Shown: piece after piece, positions 42,328 to 53,839 of the stretch
How the letters are laid out: the number at the start of each line of letters is the position of its first letter
Position numbering within the stretch: the first letter of the stretch is position 1
From: Exophiala sp. HKRS030
Taxonomy: Eukaryota > Ascomycota > Eurotiomycetes > Chaetothyriales > Herpotrichiellaceae
Length of the DNA stretch: 64,000 nt
Assembly: GCA_023897205.1 (NCBI GenBank)
Contig: JAHWDD010000003.1
Span: forward strand, 809,665 to 873,664
Direction: 5' to 3'
The notes under the pieces: generated by a model
What the model was told of the DNA's origin: nothing
What the model saw: only the letters and a program-made list of their open reading frames with translations
Databases searched by the model: none
Made by a program: the position numbers and the translations under genes

Positions 42328-45300
42328 TCAAAGGTCCTTCCAGCTGGCCATGAACATTCGCAGTTTTCGCTTGATTCCATCAGCCAGCCGCATCGACGAA
42401 TCATCGTCCAGAATTTCGACGCACTGTTGAAGAATGTTTGAGGGAATCTCAACCGGAGCCAATGTCCCGTCAGGCCTCGACAACATTGGTGTGCCTTCTT
42501 GATATTTCATATACCGACTAATGGCTTCGTTCTCTGGGGTGAGGTCGTCGATGGCGAATGGTCTATCAGTCTCTCCCTGAGACTGCGTTGGCGAGAATCT
42601 CCCACTGCTGCCTGCCATGCTTGTAGCCCAACCAGTCAAGGCCGCCCGATAGATTGCCCCAGCCCACCATGGTGGTCGGACTGGATGAGGCATCGAACGG
42701 ATCAGCCGTAGGATTTGGCCACAATGGAAGTATACCTCCTCGGGCTGGTCTATGCAGCGCATCTGGAGCCAAGATGCGGATCGGAATGGTCCCAAAGAGA
42801 CGTCTCGCCGCGCAAATTGCTCGATATCTTTGAAGCTGGTGATGGCATTCAAAGATATTAGGTGATACATAATGAGATTGGCGCAAGTCGTCCAACAGGT
42901 TCCCGTGTTACCGGAGAAGCTCTGCTTACTGATCGAGTACCAGTGCTGCAACAAGGAAGATATTTCTTCTAGCCGAGCCTTGGATGCCGCCTTCGAGATA
43001 GAGCGTGATCCCTTTGCATGGCTACCGCCGTCTGGTAGGCAAGCGATGAATTGACGCAACTGACAGACCTGGGCTTGGAGAGGATGTAAGAGCAATCGAA
43101 GCTGGGTGGGAGACAATTCTCTGCCAGCTAGCTCGCCATCCACGAAGCTGGTGAAGAAATCACGAAGCGATGCAGGGGCCTGGTAAGTGGCCCCGTGAAC
43201 CTTTTCAAAGAGCTGCAACCAACTCTCGGCAGACTCGGCATGCCACAGATCGTCAGAATCTGGCATAGGTGCATGTAGGTTCACTACAGACAACAATGGT
43301 GTTGTGTCCGAGAAGAGACTCATCTCTTGGTCGACGGTAACCCAAGAATGTGCAAGTCTGGAGAGATCATCAGCATTGGTGTGGTAATCCGTACTGAAAC
43401 AAAGACACTCACCTTCGTTTGGCCTCCTGCTGTTTCCACTTTTCCCAGGCCTTCTCTGTTTCTTGCTTACATTGGCTGACGTCGATAGACAAATCATCAG
43501 CATCCAGCATTCCGGAATGAGCCAGCATCTGACATTGTTAGCCAAGAACCCCGGAACCTCAAGGAAAAGCTTACCGCCAAGTACATCCCGCGCTGACCCA
43601 TGGCCATCTATTAAACAGGTCAGAGAGCAGCTACAGTATTTACATTGGACCGATACTTACATCCATATGCCACTTGTCCCCGGACCATGCTGCAAGGCAG
43701 GTGAAAAGTAAAGCGGACCGAAGAACCAAGACTTCTCGAGATTGGAGGACATCTTTTTCGATCGTGTCAAAGAGGGATATCCTGCAAGCCTCGGTCAGAC
43801 CGCTGGTGACATATCGGGCTTCGACCGTGGCGGTTGCTGAAGCTCCAGAAGCGACCATCAACAGTATCAGGAGACTGGCAGCTTTGCTGTTGTTTGACTG
43901 CATCAGGCTGTTGGGATCCAATCGGCCTGCAGCTACCGAGGAATAGTACGGCTCATATCGAACGACGTAACTTCTCAGGAAATACTGCATCACATCAGGA
44001 GGTGGTAACATCAGGAATGTGTCCCGACTGGAGTCCGGGCTTGATGGTGTTTCCTCTCGAGCAGCATGGTCGGCCTTGTGGATGTCCAAGGCTTTGTGGA
44101 GGAATCCTTGGGTGATTGCGAGCAGCTTTTCTCTCGACCAACCGACGATCGGCTCAGTGGCGATTTTCCGTTCTGTCGAAATGTCAAGTGTAGAGCCGTC
44201 AAGCTGGGATGTCCATGCAGTCCATGTGGCCTGGTTTCGAAGGGTCTGGGCAAGACCTTCCAGATAAATGGCAGCAGTCTTGGGAGGAGCAAAGGAATAC
44301 TTTTCTACGCGGTTACATTGGAAAAAGGGCCATGCTTGATGTGCAGCTAGCACGGCTTCCGGTTCCTGCAGGCCACTTGTTGACGAGGAGCTGGAAGGAG
44401 AGAGGCCAATCGGAGGTCGATGTGAAAGATGCTGCGAACTCTCCAAATCCAGCCGCAAACCCAGCGGCGTGGCCCCCTCATGTAGTTGCATGGAAAACGA
44501 GAGGTGGTCAGGGGTGTGCACACCCATCTTCCCATTCATGAAAAATGGGTCATTGGGGTCGTGGAGCATGGCTGAAGGGGGTGACATGAAATCCAAGACG
44601 TTGGAGTCAAAATCCATCATGTTCGTATGCACATTGCCCATGGCAAAGAAATGGTTATCAGCGTCTTGATCATACGCAGAGCCATGCATGTGGACAAAGT
44701 TGTCCATTTGGGGCATGTTGGGCATCATGGGAGTGATCGGAATAGCCATGTCTGGCGGGGTCTGGGTGAACCCATTACGCAGCATCTGATGGTCCATGTC
44801 TGGTCCGAACACGGCTGGCGCAACAGCAATGGCATGCCCGTTGTCTGAAAAATTCAAGCGTTGCGGTGGTACTCTGTTGGGACTCATGGTATCTGTTCGA
44901 TAATGAGAACTGTCTCTACACACAATTCGGGGTCAACTCACGCGGTGAGATGCCATTCATGGGCAGCGGTGGTGGTGCAGCAAAAGGAGAAAGTTGGGCA
45001 ACTTGGAATGGGGTTGAGCTGGTTAAGGCTCGCTCTGAATGAGGCCTGGTAAGAGGTGGGAGATTGGCTCGTCGACTGGGATTGTGTGAAGAGCGCCGGG
45101 TGGCTCGAGACTGACAGACAATTTGTTTGACGACACATCTTGAGCAAGGCACCTGTGAAGGTCAGTGTCAGATCAGAACTGATAAACATCGAGGGAAGGT
45201 GACGCCGCGAACATCATAACATTGTCCAGCAACGAAGCCACCAACAACTAGAGGACTAGCATGCCGGGCAGCAGTCGATTCAAGATTGACCTACCTTCTT

Positions 45301-45369
45301 GTCACACTTCGCCTTTGCCTTGGCGCAGTGAAGGCAGGCAATCGGGAGGCGTTCAGTGGGTGAATCCAT
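42328..45369 (-). CDS. Zn(II)2Cys6 fungal transcription factor, 898 aa
   Basis: Six exons: 45295-45369, 44942-45152, 43661-44892, 43575-43607 (33 bases), 43413-43528 and 42328-43357. The N-terminus MDSPTERLPIACLHCAKAKA carries a binuclear zinc cluster with Cys12, 15, 22, 28, 31 and 38 (spacing CX2CX6CX5CX2CX6C). A Ser/Pro/Met-rich linker follows. The C-terminal two-thirds contain the fungal-specific regulator domain, with helices such as LMVASGASATATVEARYVTS, LLFTCLAAWSGDKWHMDMAM and LIMYHLISLNAITSF. It should act as a nuclear DNA-binding regulator; targets cannot be told. Intron 1 (45153-45294) splits the zinc cluster between Lys25 and Val26. The other introns are 44893-44941, 43608-43660, 43529-43574 and 43358-43412, and all junctions keep frame. 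The nearest gene downstream is the SDR 3.2 kb away; co-regulation is only a possibility. Confidence 0.92.
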
Positions 45370-48300
45370 GGGGACAGGCTTATGGCTGAAAGCCGGGTAA
45401 TGATGTTCAGTCAGCGTGAACAGTCAAGAGCCTCTCCCAGCATATGAACTATCCTCCTCTTTTTCAAATGGTGTTCCGACCGAGGACCAATTCGTGAGAG
45501 CCTGACAGAAAGCTGCTCGAACACAGTGAGGTGGAAGGCTGAGGAGGGTGTAGAGTTCTAATTAGCATTATCTGGAGGGTGGGGGTGTTGAGGTGAACGA
45601 CGGTGGTTCTTCTGGGTATAAAAGCGAACGTGAGCAACAGACAAGACAACGAGAGGCGAAAGAAAGTCTGTGATGTGAGCGAGCGTGAGAGCAAGCGCAG
45701 GCATATACGAAAGTCTGTTGCGAGAGGACGAGGATGAATCCAAGGGAAAACGGACCAGGTCAGCTCAAAGATTCAAAGGAGATCGACAATGATGGTGGAT
45801 GGAGCCAGATGGAGACTAAAGAGGCAGGGCTGCAGCTGCAGCGTACGACAGATGAAAAATGCATTACAATGACCACCTAGCACGAGGTATTGGTAATTCG
45901 TGGCTGTAATCAATACGAGGTTGACAATACGGTCTTCAGGACCCGATACCGGCAGGTACAGCGGTGCCTTGCCCAAGATCTATCGAGCCCCCAGCAGGTG
46001 GTATGTAATTTTGTCACTAAAACCACGTATTCGTACCTTGTTACGGAGGAACTTTGACAACAAGGGTTCTATCTGGCTGGCTGTGCTCGCATTGCTGTGA
46101 AGACGCCTTGGTAAGGCCCCGAAAGTCAAGGGATGAGGTGCTGGGTCGATGACGGTGGAGAATGAGATTGTTGATGCATGTTAGGGGCCTGCATGCCCAG
46201 CCAAATAGAGCATCCATGTCAATCAGCCCGCCTAACAAGGGTGAGCCGCGGGGATGCACCACCCTTGAGGCCCCTCGTATCATAATTAAACACCCTTCAT
46301 GCCTGAACAACAATGCCGCCCGTGCCCGGCGCAGCCCTGCGAGTAAGCCTGCATCTCACCAGAGCACAAGCCCAAACCAGACACACCATTGAGGTACTCG
46401 TTCCGACTGATTGGGCGCCTCCCACAAAGGGACACAGACGACCCTCCTCACTCCCTCCCTCCAGACTCTCTCAGATGGAGGGGCGGCTATGCATTCCCCG
46501 TCATCCTCAATTGGATGTCGCACTGCTTGAAATAGCAATCTCTAGGATTCTGCCCTAGCTGGACACCTTGGGAGGCGTCATCCATCTAGCTGCATGACGT
46601 TGCTTGACCGCCCCAGTCACCGGTACACAGCATCACCAATACCAAGCGCTTTTGTCAGCAATGCGAACGCTGGCTCGACATGGCTTTGACACTCGACAAT
46701 CGACACTCGACAACTCGACCCGCGAGCCTTACCGGCACTTGAGCCAACACGCCTTATCGCACCGGAGAGAAAAGGATATCACGGCGCGCCGGAAGATGTT
46801 CAATGACAGCTCATCCACACACCTACATACATACACTACTTGGGTACGGGATGTCCAAGCCAATGATGGCTTGAGTAAAGAGTCAAGGAAACATTTCAAA
46901 TAGTCATGACTGGGGAGAGGAGACTTTTTTTCACCACCCTTTGTTCGGTATGATGTCGTCAAGGATCTTGCATTCGGCTATGTCTTGCCGTGTCTTACTC
47001 TCCCTCAATCTACTTGTTCGTGCTTCTTGTCGAATGTTACTCTGGATTTAGACTCTCGCTCATTAGCCGTCTCTCTCTCGGCGCTGAACTGCCTGCCCCC
47101 TCTGGGTTGAAATGGTTCATCGTTTTCAGCCAAGGTCCGCAAGGTGCCGTCACCTTCGAGTATCTGGTGATGGTGGTACGAGTACGAGATAGAGACAGCT
47201 GCTGTCCTCCCAAAGACAAATCACCTGCGAGCCGCAAGCCACGTCGAACCAAATCAAGCTGATGGCGCTATCACAACCACTCTCCTACCACTCTGGCGCA
47301 AAGTTCCGCCAACTAGATAACAACTGCACTCTTGTATCTGACGAATACGCCGCCATTCTGTCCCCACAACCACCTGCTGGTCCCTTGTTCCTCCTTCTGC
47401 ACTTGGCAAAGATGGAGCAGCCAACGGCAGCATTCGGCGAGAAGGGTGGACTTTGTCACAATGCCCAATGCGAGCCGATCAACACAGTTCTCAGCCAGCC
47501 CACGAAGAACGACAAGAGCCGCAGACGAAAGAGTCACTCCAGGAAAGCGCCTTGGTGTTGTCTTCTCGTGCTTGAGCACCCTGTTTCTTGCCACATGCAT
47601 TGCATTGAGCAGAATTTGCCGCTGCGACCGACCAACAACCTTGTTGCCATGGGGAGATGTTCTCGTAAACACACTGCCAGCTCATCCTTTTTCACGTAGC
47701 GTTTGCAGGTGCAATGCATGAGTTGCTCTTGTCGGACATGAGTCTTTCGTAACAGGAAGGGACCTACGTACACATGCTGAGTTGTCTCCTCACGTTGACC
47801 AGGGGGTGTTTCTCGCTACGTGTGCGTCGATCAGTCCACAATGTCCTTCTTCATGTTAAACCGTGGTCAAAGATCGCCTCCCCTGCGACCCGTATCGCAG
47901 ATACCGTCCCTACCTCCGAGTCGATACAGTCATTTGAAAGCGGTGAAGCGAAGCACCACACCCACACCAAGTTGTTTCAGGCTAGAGCTCCATCGACCTT
48001 GGACAGCATCTTTGGCACCTCGCTTGCTGCCGCTGATTGTGCCATGCGAGCATTGCTGGGATGATCCCAGGTGCTCCTCAACCGCTCTTGAGATAACCAA
48101 CCACATTACATGGTGAGACTGAACGGCACAGAGATACACTGGTCCCAAATTAGACGACACTGAGTTGATATTGAACGCCAGTGCGCATTACTATTGCAGC
48201 CCGGCGCTCCGGGTATTGGAAATCCCCCTTCCCCTATCCAAGTGGCAAGAAGAACTCCACCTTGAGAACATGCAAGGCTCGCAAAACCCGGGTCTGTCCC

Positions 48301-51300
48301 CGTCAGATCACAGCATGCAGCCTCACGCCCTACTAAAAAGATGTCGGTCCGAACTGCTACCTATGCGCACATCAACACTGATGTCCCATTTGTGGCAGAA
48401 GCCACGATACTGATACCTTCAAGATCTCCGACACAAGAAACTGTTCAGGTATAGTCTTGTTGTCTTCACGACTTGCACCTGCCCCAGTCTCAGGCGGAAG
48501 CTCCTCTAGCCGGCCTTATGCTTGAATCTCGCCCAGTCACCGCCTGACAAGGCTATGGTCCGGGATAGGGTTTCATTTTCCAATTCTATATCGACTGTTA
48601 CTGCATTATACAGCTCCAATTGTAACTGTCATCCTACGGCTTACATGGTGACTCAGCCTCTTTGAATCTGCAGCACTGTCTACTATGCCACTCCTGCTTT
48701 ACCAGGTCCCGTTCAACAAATTTTAGAGGTAGAGTATTCGGATGCCATGTCAGGCCACTATACGAGTTCCATCGACAGAATTCGTAATCGAGGAGCAGCT
48801 CGATCGGGCACCGACCGCTGCCATCTGATTTTATATCTGATTGCGACATCGGCGGAACGGTCCTGTCAGCATTAGTGGTATCGACGATTATCCCTATTGA
48901 ACACCGCGTTTGGTCTAGAGCGCAAGAGGTCTGAGAAAAAAAAAGACATTGTCGTCCTGCAGACACAAACCAACGTACCCCAGGTTACCGGTCAAGTGTT
49001 TTGTCTCTGCTGTATACGTCATCCTGCATGAGCTGCGGCGCATGTCAGATCCTAGTTGTCTAGGCTGGCTTCAGATTTACATGACTAGTAGAGAACTCAA
49101 CTTCGGAGTTCCATGCCTCTAGGCCAGGAAGGGCAGATTTTCCTTGTATCCCACTCATGCTGCATATTTTATGGTTTGGGTTCGTCGATGCCAAACCCTG
49201 ACTAGTTCAACTGGTCGACCTTGAGCATGTTATCGACCTAACACGACACTATGACTTATGACTAATCAGACATTAGGCTGGTGGTCCTTGTACGATTATA
49301 TACTGTCAGATCAAGCGAGCGGCTCGAATTACTATTCAACGGTCTCGACCTTACCGACACAAAGAGGTAAAGAACAGCATGTTCTCTCGCTTGTTACGCT
49401 TTCCCTCGTTAGGGCCAAGGAGACTTTTCCCCTGTCAGCAATCCAGATACGCTTGCTTTCCGGCAATGAACTGTCATAAAATGAAAAATCTCACCTCGAA
49501 ATCTCCATACAATGATGGCCTTGAAACCAGCCTTTCCCCACAGGATCCTACGGATTCCCAGCAAATTACCAGAACGAGCAACGACAACTCCATTGCCCGA
49601 GGCCACAAAGCAACGAAGTGCTCATCAAATGCATGGCTAGCGCTGCCATTCCTAGCCACTTCTTTTTGCAAGCTTTGTGTCCACATTGTTCTTTGCCGCC
49701 AGGCTCACAGTCTGCTGGAGCCTCATTGAAAGAATTTCGAATTCTACTCCCCAATCTGTGCCTACATGGGATTATCTACGGCGAGGACATGATCAGGAGC
49801 TATATCGATCTGCAGTCGTACTCATCCTCGGACGCGTTCCGGTTGCTTTGGAGATGCGACGGATCGAGCGTTGGCGATACCGAAAACGAATTACAATTGC
49901 TTCGTTTTAGGGTTACGTTGGGACGACGTTGTGCCAGCCATCTGCTACTGACCAGGCCTCAGAGATGCGATTTGACACGAATCATTCTCCACACCACTCT
50001 GTCGGCCACTCAGAGCTATTGCAGCATCTCGCATGTGTCACAGTATAATGATCTAGAAATGCCCAAAGATGGACGCATCTGAAAACGCTCGGGTGGTGAG
50101 CTCCCACAACTGGTCTGCATTGATGGTTCTGGAGGCAATTGAGCTACTTGAATTTCGGTGGTGAATGAGGGATCCTCGGAACATTATTCAATGCAAGTTT
50201 CTGGAGCGAGATAGCCGGCTCGCCAGACTTTAATCGAGCTCGACTCCGGATGGTTGCCCATCGGTCTGCAAGGAGGCTTACGATCTAGGCTTTCAGATGC
50301 CGTCTACCCTGTCAATACGCTTGCGACCTGATGAAAGGCCAACCAATTCCGCATAGCGTAAAAATCATTTTTTGATGCAAGCTCACTATGAGATCTTCAC
50401 GGTTTGTCACAATAACGAGATAGAACTAAGCATTGTCTGAATGCTTGACATAAACGCGGGTGACCCTGGTAAAGACTATGTCTGACATTGACAGAAGTGC
50501 ATGGCTTTTGCCATCAGGTCTTTACGCGTCTTGTGTTCGGCAACATTCCGGCACCGCCCATGCATAATCAGACAGCGTCAGTCCGAGTTTCACCACACCT
50601 GTCACAATTCATTATTGCGAGGGTTTATCTAGTCCCTGTATTCATGCAGAATGCCTAGCTATCTTTGCGCGGCAAGGCCCCGTAGCGAGCTCCTCCTGTC
50701 TGCACTGCCACTGGGGTGCGTTCACGATAGGTAAGTTCTCATTTAGCCATACAAGGCCTCCCTCGCAAGGGTACACACATGATCAGCAGTGGGATTGTAT
50801 TTTCAAACAGTCGAGATCGTGACGACGAGCGTCATGACTTGTACGACCAGCTTCAAAGGTGGAAAGTTTCCGACCATAACTCGGGGACGAGGGGACAGAT
50901 TTTCCCGAAACACGACTGCTACGGGGTTCAGTTCCATCGAAACATAATACGGTGGGTCATTTTGGCAGGGGCTACATTGTGGTACCGTTGCAAACAGATA
51001 CGAAGCAGTCGATCTCGTTTTAGCTTTACAGGCAGACCATATGCCATTTGCAACAAGAAGAGTTCATACTCTGAATACATCTCCGGAATCTTCTGCCTGA
51101 TTGGATGACCATGAGATTGGACTGGCGGAAATACCATAACTCCTTCACCATTCATGGTCACACAGCATAGCGCGCCAACGAGGGGAGTCTTGTTTACCCG
51201 TAAGGGAATCGGAGGGCTCTTTCTTGTCGAGTATTCGTTGAAAGGCATCTCACAAAACCTATATTTGCATGGGTCCTTGTACGCATCGAAAGCCCACCAA

Positions 51301-51750
51301 AGGGGAGAAGAGGTCATGCGGACTGACAATACTGTGAATGGCTTGGGTGACTTGCATGAGAATTTAGTCAGTCCTTGCTTTTGACCATCCAAGGTGGTGT
51401 TTACTTTTTCCTGATTGTGTTCCCGTCGGAAAAGGGTTTCTTGTTTGACGGGTGATTTTATGACCCTGTTGGTCAGCTCTGATTCTTCTCTGAGGTATTA
51501 CCATGTAGTTCCTGTGAGTGTCATTGCTGCCCGGAGAAGCAACCCAAGAAAGCAAAAAGAAGAGTCATTTTTCTCGCATCGAACTCTCCCCCTCTCCACT
51601 CGAGTCCTATATTACCTTGCATATCCAAGCGAGTTTCTCCGAGCGATGAGCGAAGCAACACACGCGCATTGTCTTTGCCAAACAAAGCCTTGTGCTTCTC
51701 AAGGACCTTTGGATTAGGGATGGGGTCGGTTTCAGAGGTGTGCAGTGCGT

Positions 51751-51783
51751 AAGTGTGAGTGTGAGTGTGAGTGTGTGTGTGTA
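51751..51783. repeat. GTGAGT/GTGTGT microsatellite
   Basis: Alternating AAGTGTGAG, TGTGAG and TGTGTG units form a short imperfect repeat in non-coding DNA. Confidence 0.8.
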
Positions 51784-52537
51784 TCCGGGATTTTTTTTCA
51801 GAGGTCTCCCCATGCCTCTCTCTCGGTGCTCACTTGTTTCTCCCGCTCCCTCACAGGGCGTTATTGTATTTTTTTTGGTCGGTGTCTGGCTTCCTTTTTC
51901 GAAGCCATGGGAAAAGACTGGGGATTGAGATCAGAGTAACTCTGTATTGACGGTTTGCAAGGTAATACGAAGTTACAGGTTTCGTACAGTATTTTGTATA
52001 GTCAATTACCAAACGTACCTTGGCTAAGTTTGTAGATTACTTGTCAAAAACCATCGTCAGGCCTTTTTCTCCGTGCTTGCATACTGCATCTTGTCATTGC
52101 TAAAATCAAAAAAAGGGGGGAAGGTGAGACTCGTCAGAGGGTTGGTTGGGGGTGGATGAAGAAAAAGTGTTGAAGTTGAGATTGACAAGACCCACCTTTG
52201 TTCTGAAAAGAAAAACAAGGCTAGATCTTTAGCTCATGATGTCGAATCTCCCTAGTGAGATTTTTTGGACTTGGACAAATTGGAAAATAAATCCTGGTTT
52301 TGTTGTCAGGACTTTAGACCTGGAGAATTGAATTCAGAGCTCTTGGAGTCAGTTCTCCCCGCCTTGTCATGATCAACGCAGTTGAGACAAAACTCGGTCG
52401 TCGAGTGGTGAGTCGTGAGTGTTGACTACATCAAGTCAACAAGAAGAAACTAATGATTGAGGTCTATAATGTGGCTCTTAAACCTTCCGTAAGGCTCTTT
52501 GCAAAGATGTAGATCAAAATCTGGGGGAGGGGAGGGG

Positions 52538-52538
<1 letters not shown>

Positions 52539-52630
<92 letters not shown>
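52539..52630. repeat. (TG)46 microsatellite
   Basis: This is an uninterrupted run of 46 TG units over 92 bases. On the minus strand it reads (CA)n and produces artificial His-Thr open frames. It is by far the longest simple repeat in the window. Confidence 0.98.
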
Positions 52631-52631
<1 letters not shown>

Positions 52632-52657
52632 ACAATGACATGTGAAGATTCGTAGAA

Positions 52658-52661
<4 letters not shown>

Positions 52662-52712
<51 letters not shown>
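52662..52712. repeat. (TC)25 microsatellite
   Basis: An uninterrupted TC run of 51 bases, only 31 bases from the (TG)46 tract. On the minus strand it reads (GA)n and gives false Glu-Arg frames. Confidence 0.97.
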
Positions 52713-52715
<3 letters not shown>

Positions 52716-53599
52716 GATGTGATACGACGCGCTCGAATTCCAGATTGGGTTTTCTCTAGATGACGATTTACCACATTGTAAGGCCAGCTCAGCGAGTCCA
52801 AGGTCCCTTTCCAAATGGGCATCGAACCCTTTTAGAAAGAGCTTTTCCGGGTTGGATTGATAACCCTTTTTTTTGGTATCGCTCAGAACATCGAATCCAG
52901 TGGACTAACAGGTCGTCGAGCCTGACTTTTCTCCCGTAATCAAAATCATCGCTGCAATGGCCAGCGTGAGTCGCTCTCGTCACAAATGCCAAGTCGAATC
53001 GCTCGCGTTCACAGGGTGCTACGTCGAGGCACACACCAAATGCTTCGCCGAGGTCACTTCTGAAGTGTCCGCCGGCTCTCTTCGTGCGCTTTGTGCTGTT
53101 GGTCGTATACCGTCTGTGGCGTCCCCGCAAAGGAGATGTATGGAGAAATGTTTGACTCACGCGTGTCGTCTTCTGTCTCGAACCGGGCTCGCATGAGTCA
53201 TACCGAGTCCGGTTCTGGATGATTGTCTCATTGATCTTTAACAAGAACGAGAAGATCTTGTGGGGTTCGTACGTGGTTGGAAATTTATATTGAGTCAGTT
53301 CTTCGGCGAAAACCTTCCGATTTCCCAGATGCAGTTTTGTCAACAGCCGACTATCCAGGCTTTGAACCCCAAGGGGAATCAGTAGAACTCAGTGCTGTCG
53401 AGGCCCAAACTTCTGTGTACGGCACGGCACACACGCTGGAGGATGATATCTCTCTCCCTCACATCGATCAAAGCTGTCCACGGAGCTATACGTGACGAAT
53501 GGTTCTCGTAAATTGGGACATCACCTCTTGGTAAGTTGGTATCACACACGGCTCGACACACTCGTCCAGCAGATAGTGGAACGCCGCCTGGGTGGATGA

Positions 53600-53839
53600 A
53601 ATTTTTCCCCCAAGGAGATATTCCTGTCGGCTGGCAGACCCGTGGAAGTCTACGGGGAGGAGATCGTACGGGCTCCGAAAAACGGAGCACTCGGTACATC
53701 ACAAATGACCTTCATGCCCGCGCATTACATTTCCCTGGCGAGCATGATGATCAAGGACTATCGTGTCTTGAACTTGGATGAGAACACAACGCTTGAGAGG
53801 ACGATTGCGGGTCGAGGTACATCCACCAAGAGACAATGA
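53600..53839 (+). other. Protein-like fragment, possible last exon or gene relic
   Basis: A frame open from 53600 to a TGA at 53837-53839 reads like protein over about 75 residues, for example GALGTSQMTFMPAHYISLAS and then MMIKDYRVLNLDENTTLERT. It lacks an ATG. A CCCAAG acceptor at 53609-53614 would make it a terminal exon, with a GTAAGT donor at 53531-53536 and another short acceptor in between. I cannot name a family and could not build a full gene upstream. Low confidence. Confidence 0.2.

Noticed and set aside
47262..47699. Overlapping 145-codon plus and 119-codon minus frames
   Set aside because: Both strands are open and neither shows a domain, signal or splice pattern. Chance frames of this length are expected in 64 kb.
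48634..48966. 110-codon minus frame with several Cys residues
   Set aside because: It looked briefly like a small secreted protein, but it has no signal peptide, no ATG in good context and no recognisable Cys pattern.
52450..52822. Minus-strand frames with long His-Thr and Glu-Arg repeats
   Set aside because: They are translations of the (TG)46 and (TC)25 microsatellites, with no coding sequence around them.
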